In this document: piece after piece, positions 35,532-45,168 of the stretch | Layout: each line of letters begins with the position of its first letter | How positions within the stretch are numbered: the first letter of the stretch is position 1 | NCBI RefSeq assembly: GCF_007829885.1 | Contig: NZ_VIWW01000001.1 | Location: forward strand, 3,658,001 to 3,722,000 | DNA length: 64,000 nucleotides | DNA from: Streptomyces brevispora | GTDB taxonomy: Bacteria; Actinomycetota; Actinomycetes; Streptomycetales; Streptomycetaceae | Direction: 5' to 3' | The notes under the pieces: model-generated | Told to the model about the DNA's origin: nothing | The model's database searches: none | The model's input: the letters and a program-made list of their open reading frames with translations, nothing else | Made by a program: the position numbers and the translations under genes

Positions 35532-35566
35532 GTACCGGGGCCGTCCGCAGTGGACGGCCCCGGCAC
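35532..35566. terminator. Hairpin terminator between amidohydrolase and MerR genes
   Basis: A 15-bp stem with one mismatch (35532-35546 with 35552-35566) and loop GCAGT. It sits in the 75-bp convergent gap and can terminate both genes. Confidence 0.82.
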
Positions 35567-35597
35567 CCCTACTCCCCCCGCTCTCGTTCCTCCCGGG

Positions 35598-36425
35598 TCA
35601 GTTGCGGGTGATCGGCTCCTGGAGCTCCGTCACCCACTTCTCCTCGTCCGCGGGGCACTCCAGATTGATCTCACGGGCGTACCCCGCCGACCGGTAGCCG
35701 GAGGTGTCGATCCAGCGCGCCAGGGTCTGGGACGTCGGCAGGATCCCGTCCATCGCGCCCCGGTGGACGATGGTCGCCGCCTCGAACGGAGGCAGCTCGA
35801 TCACGGTGACCCTGGTGTCGCCCAGCGGCCCCACCGGCGCCGAGACCGTCACCCCGGCATGGACGACCACCGCCCCGCCCCCTTCCGGCGCGTCCTCGTA
35901 GCGTGCGATGCCGGGGCCCGTCGGGGAGACCCCGGCCTCGCCCAGCAGCGCGAACAGCCGCTCGTACAGCGGGCGGATCACCGGAGTGATCTCCGCCGGT
36001 TCGTAGCCGGCGGCCACCCCGGTCAGTTCCGCGACCCGTACCGCCGGAACGTCCTTGACCACGACTTCGTCCACAGACATGTGTCCCTCGCTCTCGATTG
36101 TCCGGAGCCTTGCCTCGACCTGGGCCAGCCGTGCCGCCGCCGCGGCCATCGCCGCCTCCAGCTCCGACCGCCGCAGCCGCAGCATCCCGCGCAGCTCCTC
36201 GGAGCCCACCTCCTCGTCGAGGACGGCCCGCACCTGCTGGAGCGTGAAGCCGAGACCCTTGAGGGCGATGATCCGGTTGAGCCGGGCGAGCTGGCCTGCG
36301 CCGTAGTGGCGGTAGCCGGTGGCGGGGTCGGTACTGTCCGGGTGCAGGAGTCCGATCGCGTCGTAGTGACGCAGCATCCGGGCCGACACCCGCCCGTACC
36401 GGGCGAAGTCTCCGATGGTGAACAT
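35598..36425 (-). CDS. MerR-family regulator with GyrI-like effector domain
   Basis: A 275-residue BmrR-type regulator. The winged-helix HTH is MFTIGDFARYGRVSARMLRHYD, then GYRHYGAGQLARLNRIIALK. A coiled-coil helix lies at about 80-112 (LRGMLRLRRSELEAAMAAAA). The C-terminal GyrI-like domain starts near 118 (VVVKDVPAVRVAELTG). Such regulators sense drugs or small ligands and usually control an efflux or detoxification gene; none is adjacent, so it may act elsewhere or only on itself. It starts at ATG 36425, with a MerR-type dyad just upstream. Confidence 0.88.
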   Translation of the reverse strand: MFTIGDFARYGRVSARMLRHYDAIGLLHPDSTDPATGYRHYGAGQLARLNRIIALKGLGFTLQQVRAVLDEEVGSEELRGMLRLRRSELEAAMAAAAARLAQVEARLRTIESEGHMSVDEVVVKDVPAVRVAELTGVAAGYEPAEITPVIRPLYERLFALLGEAGVSPTGPGIARYEDAPEGGGAVVVHAGVTVSAPVGPLGDTRVTVIELPPFEAATIVHRGAMDGILPTSQTLARWIDTSGYRSAGYAREINLECPADEEKWVTELQEPITRN

Positions 36426-36443
36426 GATGTCTCCCAGTGCACG

Positions 36444-36462
36444 TCCTCACACGGTGTCAAGG
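36444..36462 (-). promoter_or_regulatory. Possible MerR-type dyad in front of the regulator gene
   Basis: On the gene strand CCTTGACAC-C-GTGTGAGGA, a partly symmetric 19-bp element preceded by TTGACC. It resembles the spaced -35/-10 dyads bound by MerR proteins, but three of nine positions break the symmetry. Confidence 0.4.
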
Positions 36463-36734
36463 TCAAGGATCGCAGCGCCCCCCTGTGGGTGTGACGCGCA
36501 CCACTGGAACCCGCTGCCCGGTGCGGACAGGACCTGATGTGGAGCATTCCTTGAGAGCCCGGATACGGGCAGGTGACCCGGACACGTTCGGTGGTGGGCC
36601 GCATCCATGACGCGGAACAGCGCACCGCCGCACAGGCCGCGCTGGAAGCGGACGAGGCGCCCAGGAAGCAGACGAGGCGCCCGAGAAGGAAGCAGTGGAC
36701 CGGCCGTCCGCTCGTGGGCGGCCGTCACACAGGC
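36463..36734. other. Gene-free stretch between MerR and csp genes
   Basis: I see no supported gene in this interval. It has short purine-rich repeats (GAAGCGGACGAGGCGCCCAG and GAAGCAGACGAGGCGCCCGAG near 36649-36690) and possibly the MerR promoter. The csp terminator begins at 36735. Confidence 0.5.
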
Positions 36735-36776
36735 AGGAGCCCCGCTCCTCCGCCGAGGCGGGGGAGCGGGGCTCCT
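36735..36776 (-). terminator. Hairpin terminator after the cold-shock gene
   Basis: The outer stem is AGGAGCCCCGCTCC (36735-36748) with GGAGCGGGGCTCCT (36763-36776), with further pairing inside. It lies 41 bp after the csp stop on the minus strand. Confidence 0.85.
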
Positions 36777-36817
36777 TGGGTACTGCGTTACCGGCCGCGA
36801 TCGGCCGACCCGGGCAA

Positions 36818-37021
36818 CTAGGCCGGGGTGACGTTCTCAGCCTGCGGACCCTTGGGTCCCTGAGTGACGTCGAAGTTCACGACCTGGTTCTCCTCGAGGG
36901 AGCGGAACCCGGACGCGTTGATCGCGGAGTAGTGGACGAAGACATCCGGGCCGCCGCCGTCCTGGGCGATGAAGCCGAAGCCCTTTTCAGCGTTGAACCA
37001 CTTGACGGTTCCGGTAGCCAT
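36818..37021 (-). CDS. Cold-shock protein (CspA/ScoF type)
   Basis: A 67-residue cold-shock-domain protein. RNP-1 is KGFGFIAQD and RNP-2 is DVFVHYSAI; the start is [14 protein letters not shown]. It binds single-stranded RNA/DNA and acts as an RNA chaperone. ATG 37021 follows GGAGGG. The leader from about 37180 to 37022 could be a long csp 5' UTR, but no cold-box is recognisable. The gene is monocistronic between two terminators and promoters. Confidence 0.95.
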   Translation of the reverse strand: MATGTVKWFNAEKGFGFIAQDGGGPDVFVHYSAINASGFRSLEENQVVNFDVTQGPKGPQAENVTPA

Positions 37022-38253
<1,232 letters not shown>

Positions 38254-38280
38254 GCGGACGCACCGGCCACCGAGCGCCGG

Positions 38281-38309
38281 GCAGGTGGAATGCCCGCCAT
38301 TCCACCTGC
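38281..38309 (+). terminator. Hairpin terminator after mqnA
   Basis: A perfect 12-bp stem GCAGGTGGAATG (38281-38292), loop CCCGC, CATTCCACCTGC (38298-38309), 28 bp after the stop. The remaining 38310-38627 has no supported gene and should carry the promoter of the kinase. Confidence 0.88.
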
Positions 38310-38627
38310 CGCCCTTTCCGGGTTCCCCGCCCTTCCCGCGTTCGCCCGCCCCTTCCGTTCCCGCGGGATGTTCCCGGCGGGATATCGATTCGGGCGAATA
38401 CGCGTCGAATGGCCGATTGACGGGAGGGGCCGGGAGTACGTCCCCGCCAGCTCCCGCCAATCGGTCTGTCAACCTGGGAACAGCACATTCGCGCCCTTTT
38501 CTTGTCATGAATGGCGTTGTTCGTTCCCTTGGGGAGGAAATCGGCGGATGGTTTCCCCTGCGACCCGATGACCTTCGCCTCTAGGCTTCGGTCGGAGGTC
38601 CGGCCGGTCCACAGGGGGAGTCCGCAT

Positions 38628-40346
38628 ATGCAGCCGCTGGAAGCCGGCGAACCGCTGAGCATCGGTGCCTACCGGCTGCTCGGCAGACTCGGAGCCGGCG
38701 GCATGGGACGCGTCTATCTGGGGCGCAGCGCCGGCGGCCGCACCGTCGCGGTCAAGGTCGTCCATCCGCACTTCGCGCTCGACGAGCAGTTCCGCGCCCG
38801 GTTCCGGCGCGAGGTGGACGCGGCGCGCCGGATCGGCGCCCAGTGGACGGCGCCCGTCCTGGACGCCGACCCGTACGCCCCCGTCCCGTGGGTGGCCACC
38901 GGCTACGTGGCCGGCCCCCCGCTCTCGGCCGCCGTCACCGAGCACGGGCCGCTGCCCGAACAGGCGGTGCGCGCCCTGGGCGCCGGACTCGCCGAGGCAC
39001 TGTCCGCGGTCCATGAGCAGGGCCTGATCCACCGGGACGTGAAGCCCTCCAACGTCCTGCTCGCCCTCGACGGACCCCGCCTGATCGACTTCGGCATCGC
39101 CAGGGCCATCGACGCCACCGTGTCGCTCACCTCCACCGGGGTCTCGGTCGGCTCGCCCGGCTACATGGCGCCGGAGCAGATCCGGGGCCTGGAGATCTCG
39201 GGCGCGGTCGACGTCTTCTCGCTGGGCGCGGTGCTCGCGTACGCGGCGACCGGTGCCGCCCCGTTCCTCGGCGACTCGTCCGCCGTACTGCTCTACAAGG
39301 TGGTGCACGAGGAGCCCGAACTGGGTGATCTGGAGGGCGAGCTGCGCGGGGTCGTCGCCTCCTGCCTGGCGAAGGACCCGGCCCACCGGCCCACCCCGGC
39401 GGAGCTCGCCCGGCAGCTGGCGCCCGGCGGCGCGGCGGCCCTGGTGGCGGCGGGCTGGCTGCCCGGACCGCTGGTGCGCGAGGTCAGCCGGTCGGCCGTC
39501 GCGCTGCTGGACCTGGAACCGCAGGAGGCCCCCGTGCAGTCGGGGCCGGTGCCGTTCACCAACGCCTCCTTCGGGTTCAACGGGGTGGCCGACGCCGGTG
39601 TGTTCGGCCCGCCGGCCGAACCGCCCCGCACGGCCGGCCCGACCCCGCCGCCGTACCCGCCCGCCGCGGGGACGGACGGGGTGCCGGGACAGCGCAGCCC
39701 CGACCCCCGGTTCGCCGTCACCATGAGCGCCGACTCCGGGCCGGGCGGGCAGAAGGGGCGCGGGCTGAGCTGCACCGTCGCGCTCGCGGTGGCCGGCGCG
39801 CTCGCCGCGGTCACCGTGGGCAGCGCCTACGTCTTCGACCTGATGCCGGGCGGTGGCGGCAGCGACACCGCCGAGCAGGGGGCCACCGGCCGGACCCCGG
39901 CAGCCACCTCGTCGGCCGAGCCGTCCGCACCCGGGGACGCCGCCACCGCAACCCCCGGCGGCCAGGTCACCGAGGTGCCGAAGAGCTTCATCGGCACCTG
40001 GGAGGGGCCGCTCACCGAGAAGACGAGCGGCCAGTCGCACGGCACGCTCAGCGCGGTGATCAGGAAGGGGAAGAAGGGCGCCGACGTGGTCCGGATGAGT
40101 ACGACGCTCTCCAGCCTCGGCGTCGAGATCAGCTGCCACAGCGTCGCGTCCCTCACCTCCGGCACCGACAAGGAGCTGACGTTCCGGGAGCGCGCCGATC
40201 CGGACCGCCCCGGAACCGCGGGCCTGTGCACGACCACCACCACGGACGTCCACTTCACCCGCGCCGCCGACGGCACCCTGCGCTTCCGGTCCGACGAGCG
40301 GGGCGCCGGGCTCCCGTACGGCACGCTCAACCGGTCCGGCGGCTGA
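38628..40346 (+). CDS. Membrane Ser/Thr protein kinase (Hanks type)
   Basis: A 572-residue kinase. The kinase domain spans about 12-270: P-loop GRLGAGGMG (19-27), Lys43 in VAVKV, HRDVKPSN and DFG. A Pro-rich linker is followed by one transmembrane helix at about 385-405 (CTVALAVAGALAAVTVGSAY). The extracytoplasmic domain (about 430-572) has a Thr/Ala-rich stretch and a small beta domain (SFIGTWEGPLTEKTSG, TTTTTDVHFTRAADGTLRF) with two Cys. Its kinase domain is like that of the AfsK-like gene, but it lacks the propeller. ATG 38628 follows AGGGGGAG. The stop is 72 bp before mqnC. Its signal and targets are unknown. Confidence 0.9.
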   Translation: MQPLEAGEPLSIGAYRLLGRLGAGGMGRVYLGRSAGGRTVAVKVVHPHFALDEQFRARFRREVDAARRIGAQWTAPVLDADPYAPVPWVATGYVAGPPLSAAVTEHGPLPEQAVRALGAGLAEALSAVHEQGLIHRDVKPSNVLLALDGPRLIDFGIARAIDATVSLTSTGVSVGSPGYMAPEQIRGLEISGAVDVFSLGAVLAYAATGAAPFLGDSSAVLLYKVVHEEPELGDLEGELRGVVASCLAKDPAHRPTPAELARQLAPGGAAALVAAGWLPGPLVREVSRSAVALLDLEPQEAPVQSGPVPFTNASFGFNGVADAGVFGPPAEPPRTAGPTPPPYPPAAGTDGVPGQRSPDPRFAVTMSADSGPGGQKGRGLSCTVALAVAGALAAVTVGSAYVFDLMPGGGGSDTAEQGATGRTPAATSSAEPSAPGDAATATPGGQVTEVPKSFIGTWEGPLTEKTSGQSHGTLSAVIRKGKKGADVVRMSTTLSSLGVEISCHSVASLTSGTDKELTFRERADPDRPGTAGLCTTTTTDVHFTRAADGTLRFRSDERGAGLPYGTLNRSGG

Positions 40347-40418
40347 CCCGGAGCAGGGCTGGCGTACGCTGAACCGGTCCGTAGATCCGTTGAAAAACCG
40401 CCGAAAGGTGACAGCCCG

Positions 40419-41618
40419 GTGACCGAGAAGGCCGACCTCCAGCCCATCCTCGACCGAGCCGCCGAAGGCGGCCGGATCACTCCGGCGGAGGCCCTCGACC
40501 TCTACCGCTCCGCGCCCCTGCACGCGCTGGGCGCGGCCGCCGACGCCGTACGCCGACGCCGTTACGCCGGTACGGAGCACATCGCGACGTACATCATCGA
40601 GCGCAACATCAACTACACGAACGTGTGCGTCACGGCGTGCAAGTTCTGCGCCTTCTACGCCGCCCCGAAGGACACCGACAAGGGCTGGTCCCGCGACCTC
40701 GACGACATCCTGCGCCGCTGCGCGGAGACCGTCGAACTGGGCGGCACCCAGATCATGTTCCAGGGCGGGCACCACCCGGACTACGGCGTGGAGTACTACG
40801 AGGAGCACTTCTCCGCGATCAAGAAGGCGTTCCCGCAGCTGGTCATCCACTCGCTCGGCGCCTCCGAGATCGAGCACATGGCCCGCATCTCCAAGGTCTC
40901 CGCCGAGGAGGCCATCCAGCGCATCCACGCCGCCGGCCTCGACTCCTTCGCGGGCGCCGGTGCCGAGCTGCTGCCGGCCCGGCCGCGTACCGCGATCGCC
41001 CCGCTCAAGGAGTCCGGCGAGCGCTGGCTGGAGATCATGGAGATCGCCCACCGCCTCGGTGTCGAGTCCACCTCCACCATGCTGATGGGCACCGGCGAGA
41101 CGAACGCCGAGCGCATCGAGCACCTGAGCATGATCCGCGATGTACAGGACCGCACCGGCGGCTTCCGCGCCTTCATCCCGTACACGTACCAGCCGGAGAA
41201 CAACAAGCTGAAGGGCCGCACGCAGGCCACGCTCTTCGAGTACCTGCGGATGATTGCCATCGCCCGGCTCTTCCTGGACAACGTCGCCCACATCCAGGGC
41301 TCCTGGCTCACCACCGGCAAGGAGGTCGGCCAGCTGTCGCTGCACTACGGCGCGGACGACCTCGGCTCGATCATGCTGGAGGAGAACGTCGTCTCCTCCG
41401 CCGGGGCCAGGCACCGCTCCAACCGCCTGGAGATCATCGACCTGATCCGCAAGGCGGACCGGGTCCCGGCCCAGCGCGCCACCACGTACGAACACCTCGT
41501 CGTCCACGACGACCCGGCGAACGACCCGGTCGACGAGCGCGTCGTCTCGCACATCTCGTCCACCGCGATCGAGGGCGGCACGGCCCACCCGGAGCTCAAG
41601 CTCCTGAGCGCCAACTGA
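40419..41618 (+). CDS. mqnC: Cyclic dehypoxanthinyl futalosine synthase MqnC (radical SAM)
   Basis: A 399-residue radical SAM enzyme that cyclises dehypoxanthine futalosine in menaquinone synthesis. The iron-sulfur motif Cys70-x3-Cys74-x2-Cys77 lies in NVCVTACKFCAFY. Further motifs are GGTQIMFQGGHHPDYG, SLGASEIEHMARIS, DSFAGAGAELLP, LMGTGETNAERIEHL and FIPYTYQPENNKLKG. GTG 40419 follows AAAGGTG. A decayed amidohydrolase gene follows after 7 bp. mqnB, mqnD and mqnE are not in the window, so the pathway is split in the genome. Confidence 0.95.
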   Translation: MTEKADLQPILDRAAEGGRITPAEALDLYRSAPLHALGAAADAVRRRRYAGTEHIATYIIERNINYTNVCVTACKFCAFYAAPKDTDKGWSRDLDDILRRCAETVELGGTQIMFQGGHHPDYGVEYYEEHFSAIKKAFPQLVIHSLGASEIEHMARISKVSAEEAIQRIHAAGLDSFAGAGAELLPARPRTAIAPLKESGERWLEIMEIAHRLGVESTSTMLMGTGETNAERIEHLSMIRDVQDRTGGFRAFIPYTYQPENNKLKGRTQATLFEYLRMIAIARLFLDNVAHIQGSWLTTGKEVGQLSLHYGADDLGSIMLEENVVSSAGARHRSNRLEIIDLIRKADRVPAQRATTYEHLVVHDDPANDPVDERVVSHISSTAIEGGTAHPELKLLSAN

Positions 41619-41625
41619 CGCCGTC

Positions 41626-42423
41626 ATGCTGACCGTTCACGCCGCGCCGCTGGTCCTTCCGGTCGGCGCGGCCGCCATCGAGCGCGGTGCGGTGGCCGTC
41701 GAGGGGGACCGGATCGTCGCCCTCGGTCCGTACGACACGGTCGTCGCCGCACATCCGGCGGCGCGGGTACGGCAGTGGCCGGGCGTCATCGCCCCGGGCC
41801 TTCTGCAGCGGCACGCCGCATGGCTGCTCACCCGCTGCTACCACCCGGACCCGCGCGAGGCGGACGAACTCGGGGTCGAGCCGCTGTCGGGCGAGGCGTT
41901 CGCGCGGCTGACGGGGGAGCTGGACGCGACCCGGTGGGCCGGCAGCGTACGGCGGGGGCTCCAGCAACTGCTGCGGTACGGCACGACGCACCTCACCGGC
42001 CCGTTCCGCGACCCGGCCGTGCGTACCGCCGTGTCCCGTTCGGGGCTCGTCGAGGTGTCCGCCGACGCGGCTCCCGGCGACCCGGCCGGTGTTGCGCACG
42101 GCGTCCGTGATGGCGGAGCGGACGGTGTACGTGGAGGTGGGTCGGACGGCGTACGGAGTGGCGGACCGGACGGCGTACGGGGTGGCGGACCGGACGGCGT
42201 ACGGGGTGGCGGACCGGACGGCGTTGCGAGCGACAGGCCGGATCTGGACCCGTTCGCCGGGGGCCGGGATCTGGCGGGCTGCGTGCACGGCCCGCTCGTC
42301 ATCGGCGCCCGCGCCGACCTCGCGGTCTTCGACGTGCCCGACGAGGCCGCGCTCGTCGCGGCGGGGGCGGGGTCCTGCGTGGTCACCGTCCTGGCGGGGC
42401 GACTGGTGTACCGCCGCCGCTGA
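41626..42423 (+). CDS. Degenerate amidohydrolase-like protein with GGPDGVRG repeat insert
   Basis: A 265-residue protein that keeps only the ends of an imidazolonepropionase/MqnX-like amidohydrolase. The N-terminal beta-sandwich and first strand are present (AIERGAVAVEGDRIVALGP, IAPGLLQRHAAWLL), as is the C-terminal composite domain (LVIGARADLAVFDVPDE, VVTVLAGRLVYRRR). The His-x-His metal motif is lost (LLQRHA), and most of the barrel (about 150 residues) is replaced by five to six copies of an 8-residue repeat (42112-42231). It cannot be a normal metal hydrolase. ATG 41626 is 7 bp after mqnC, so it is co-transcribed; it may be a relict aminofutalosine deaminase or a structural partner. Confidence 0.72.
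   Translation: MLTVHAAPLVLPVGAAAIERGAVAVEGDRIVALGPYDTVVAAHPAARVRQWPGVIAPGLLQRHAAWLLTRCYHPDPREADELGVEPLSGEAFARLTGELDATRWAGSVRRGLQQLLRYGTTHLTGPFRDPAVRTAVSRSGLVEVSADAAPGDPAGVAHGVRDGGADGVRGGGSDGVRSGGPDGVRGGGPDGVRGGGPDGVASDRPDLDPFAGGRDLAGCVHGPLVIGARADLAVFDVPDEAALVAAGAGSCVVTVLAGRLVYRRR
42112..42231. repeat. 24-bp tandem repeat, five copies, in frame
   Basis: Units start at 42112, 42136, 42160, 42184 and 42208. Copies 3 and 4 are identical (GGCGGACCGGACGGCGTACG then GGGT). It encodes GGADGVRG, GGSDGVRS, GGPDGVRG, GGPDGVRG, GGPDGVAS. As 24 is a multiple of 3, copy number can change without frameshift. Confidence 0.88.
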
Positions 42424-42546
42424 GCGGAAGGGCGCCCCGCCCGGGTCCCACGGAGCCGGTGCCGCGCGGCCGCTCTCACCTCACGGAACCGGTCTCACCT
42501 CATGGGACCGCTCTCACGGGACCGGTGTCACCTCACGGAACCGGTG

Positions 42547-43248
42547 TCACGGAACCGATGGGCCGCCCAGGTAGTGCCCCTTGGCGTCGTAGGGCCAGGC
42601 GTTGGCGACGCATCCTTTGAGGCCGTAGATCTGCTGCATCATGGCGGGGGCGGGCCGGCCCTTGCCGGGGCATGTTTCGTGGCCGTGGCCGAGCCAGTGA
42701 CCCACTTCGTGGTTGATGATGAGGGCGCGGTAGTCGGCGAGCGGTCCATCGAATTCGGGTGAACCGGTCTGCCAGCGCTTGAGGTTGACCATGACGTCGG
42801 CGCCGACCCGGCAGTTCACCTCGCCGTGGGTGTCGAGACCGCTATTCCCGCAGATCCTGTCCGTGGTCCGGGGGGAGGCGATGCGGATGACCAGCCCCGC
42901 CGGGCCCTCGGCGACCTGGCGGAAGACGTTCTCGCCGTGGTGCGACCAGCCCCGGGGCGCGGCCAGGATGCGGGCGACCTCGGCGGCCGCCTTGTCCGGG
43001 TCCAGGCCCGAGCCGTCCTCCACCTCGACCCGGTAGGCGTTGCCCTTGCCGGTGTCCGTCGCGCCCGCGCGGGCGACGGTGAAGGAGGCGGCGGAGGACG
43101 AGGTGCCGGAACCGCCCGAGCCCCCGCTCTTCCACCGGAGACCCACCACCGTGGCCGCCACCAGCACCACCGGAACGACGACCATGACGAACAGCCGGTT
43201 CCGGCCACGCTCCCGCTGCCCCTGCCCACGCACGCCCGTTCTGGCCAC
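42547..43248 (-). CDS. Membrane-anchored DUF3152 metzincin-like protein
   Basis: A 233-residue protein. An N-terminal anchor lies at about 18-37 (RLFVMVVVPVVLVAATVVGL), followed by a Gly/Ser-rich linker. The DUF3152 domain (about 68-233) contains HEVGHWLGHGHE, i.e. the full HExxHxxGxxH zinc motif at residues 180-190, and a Met-turn-like PAMMQQ downstream. This predicts a cell-surface zinc protease. Four Cys (CGNSG, NCRVG, TCPGKG, GCVANAW) may form two disulfides. It is separated by about 120 bp of short GGAACCGG(T)-type repeats from the decayed amidohydrolase. ATG/GTG choice: the start at 43248 has the first hydrophobic run at the right distance. Confidence 0.85.
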   Translation of the reverse strand: MARTGVRGQGQRERGRNRLFVMVVVPVVLVAATVVGLRWKSGGSGGSGTSSSAASFTVARAGATDTGKGNAYRVEVEDGSGLDPDKAAAEVARILAAPRGWSHHGENVFRQVAEGPAGLVIRIASPRTTDRICGNSGLDTHGEVNCRVGADVMVNLKRWQTGSPEFDGPLADYRALIINHEVGHWLGHGHETCPGKGRPAPAMMQQIYGLKGCVANAWPYDAKGHYLGGPSVP

Positions 43249-43542
43249 CCGCGCCCCTCCCCAGTAATCCGGTGTCCCGTATTCCCCTCTGTAATGACTG
43301 CTGCCGGGGGTGATTGGTTCAGTCCACTCGCGTACGGACAGGGCGGGGCGGGCGCGGCGGGTGCTGCGACCAGTACGCGTATCCGGCTGCGGAGCCGGCG
43401 TTCCCGCCGGGCGCGCCGCGGCGTCACCTGTCTCGCCGCCGTGGTTGGTGCCGTCCCGTCTCAGCCGTCACGGGAATGAACCTGACGCGTAGATCTTGAT
43501 TCCGGGCCGGGTCAGGGCATGTGGACGGGCCGGCCCGCGCGG

Positions 43543-43971
43543 TCAGGGAGCGACGGGTTCGCGGGCCTGCTGTCCCTCCGGGAACGGTGCCACTCTTTCC
43601 GGGCGTCCCGGCATCGCGGGAATTGCGGCGGGTGCGGCGAAGGCCGGGAGTTCCGGGAACGCCGGTGCGCAGGCGCGGCAAAGAGACAGAAGACCCCTGT
43701 GGTGCAGCGCGGACAGCAGGCAGAGCCGAAGCCTGGTGATTCCGTCGAGTTTCGCCCGGATATTGGCGAGGTGAAACTTCACCGTTCTCGGAGATACGTG
43801 CAGATGGGCCGCGATCTCCTCATTCGACGGAGCGCTGTGCAATGTGGTGAAAATCTGCTCCTCCATGGCGGTGAGCCGACGGTGAGGCAGCGATGCGAGA
43901 CGGGTGGTGTACGGGCGTTCACGCGGTTCGGTGCAGACCGGACCGGCACAGACGAGGCATTGAACCGTCAT
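43543..43971 (-). CDS. Small LuxR-type HTH protein with N-terminal Cys motif
   Basis: A 142-residue protein. A LuxR/GerE-like HTH spans about 35-85 (LTAMEEQIFTTLHSAPSNEEI, HVSPRTVKFHLANIRAKL). An N-terminal CLVCAGPVC (residues 5-13) could bind metal or be redox active. The C-terminal 50 residues are Pro/Ala-rich. No receiver domain is present. ATG 43971 follows GGGGGG. It is on the same strand as, and 113 bp after, the lipoprotein gene 44085-45056, so it may regulate that module. Confidence 0.78.
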   Translation of the reverse strand: MTVQCLVCAGPVCTEPRERPYTTRLASLPHRRLTAMEEQIFTTLHSAPSNEEIAAHLHVSPRTVKFHLANIRAKLDGITRLRLCLLSALHHRGLLSLCRACAPAFPELPAFAAPAAIPAMPGRPERVAPFPEGQQAREPVAP

Positions 43972-44084
43972 GATCCCCCCAGGGCACTGGTTCGAGAGCC
44001 GCATGAATTTAGCACGCGAGGAAGGAAATTCTGGTTGCGGATCACGGCGTGGTCGGCGTGGGAGGGAGGTTCGGGCCGGTTTGT

Positions 44085-45056
44085 TCAGGGCGACGAAATA
44101 AGCGAAGCGGTGAGTTTCAGCCGATTCTTGAGCTGTTTCTTCGCCAGGTCGAGCGTCTCGGAATTCTTGTCGATCTGCCGCTTCTGGTAGGCGGACTGGA
44201 CCGCGAAGTACACACCGACGAGATTGACCTCTTTTTTGCAGCGGACGTCGGCTTTGGCGGCGGTGATGGCCGCGGGAGACGCGAGAGCGTCGTCGGGGAT
44301 GCCGAGCTCCGTCGTGGCGTTCATCGGATCGGACACGGTGTGCCCCTTCCGCGCCATGCAGTCGGACCAGTACTTGTTGACGGTCTTGGTGCGGGAGTCC
44401 TCGCGCGCCCGGGACTCGGCCTGGGACTTGAGATTGAAGACGTACAACGCGTCCACGGCGTTCGGCTCGGGTGCGTACAGCTTGAGGAAGGCCTCACGGC
44501 CGCAGCCGCCGACGGGCACCGACCTGCCGTTGATCCTCTGCTTGCCGCCGCCCTCCTTCTCGGCCTCCGCCTGGCTCTTCGGCATGTCGGTAGGGGTCAG
44601 ATCCGGTGCGCCGTGCAGCGCGAGCTCCTCGGATGCGGTGAGACTCTCCGGCGTCCGCTCGGGGGCCCGTGCGTCTCCGGGGACGTTGTACCCGTACCGG
44701 GCCGCCTCGCTCGCGTCCACTACTCCGAAGATCCGTGCGTTCGCCCCGCCCGTCGTGGCGGAGACCGGTCGCGGCGGGAGGCTGTAGCGGAAGCCGAAGC
44801 GCTCCATGCACCGGGAGATGAGGACGCCCTGGCCCTGCTGCAGGGCGTCGGTCTCCTCCCGGGTGGCGTCGTAGGCGTCCAGCGGGAGTTGCAGTCCGAC
44901 GGTGCCGAGCATCGTCGGGGTGGCCGAGACCTCGGGTTCCGATTTCTCGTCGTTCTGCCCCTTCTCGGCGGAGGAGGAACAAGCGGCAAGAAGCACGGCG
45001 GCGCAGACCACACCTACCGAACGGTGGAGGTGGCGGCGGCCGGAGAGCGAGTGCAT
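44085..45056 (-). CDS. Cysteine-rich lipoprotein, second gene of module copy 1
   Basis: A 323-residue lipoprotein of unknown function. The lipobox LAAC has its Cys at 26. Four further Cys lie in motifs that the paralogue at 53774-54745 also has: ISRCMERFGF, INGRSVPVGGC, YWSDCMARKG and ADVRCKKEVNLVGVYFAV. The C-terminus is a basic helix (about 295-320). The two copies have exactly equal length. It is preceded by a small secreted-protein gene (45169-45594) and a strong hairpin (45097-45133). It is probably an outer-face anchored binding protein; homologues recur beside such small exported proteins in this window. Confidence 0.82.
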   Translation of the reverse strand: MHSLSGRRHLHRSVGVVCAAVLLAACSSSAEKGQNDEKSEPEVSATPTMLGTVGLQLPLDAYDATREETDALQQGQGVLISRCMERFGFRYSLPPRPVSATTGGANARIFGVVDASEAARYGYNVPGDARAPERTPESLTASEELALHGAPDLTPTDMPKSQAEAEKEGGGKQRINGRSVPVGGCGREAFLKLYAPEPNAVDALYVFNLKSQAESRAREDSRTKTVNKYWSDCMARKGHTVSDPMNATTELGIPDDALASPAAITAAKADVRCKKEVNLVGVYFAVQSAYQKRQIDKNSETLDLAKKQLKNRLKLTASLISSP

Positions 45057-45096
45057 GCGGATCCTTCGGGGACGACCGGGTCGTACGATGTGGCAG

Positions 45097-45133
45097 CCGC
45101 TGTTCTGCCCGGCGCTTACGGGCAGAACAGCGG
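45097..45133 (-). terminator. Hairpin between the two genes of module copy 1
   Basis: A perfect 15-bp stem CCGCTGTTCTGCCCG (45097-45111), loop GCGCTTA, and its complement (45119-45133). It lies 35 bp after the small-protein stop and before the lipoprotein start, so it should reduce read-through into the lipoprotein gene. Confidence 0.85.
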
Positions 45134-45168
45134 TGCGGTACTGCGAGCGGAGTGCGTCTCCGGAACGC

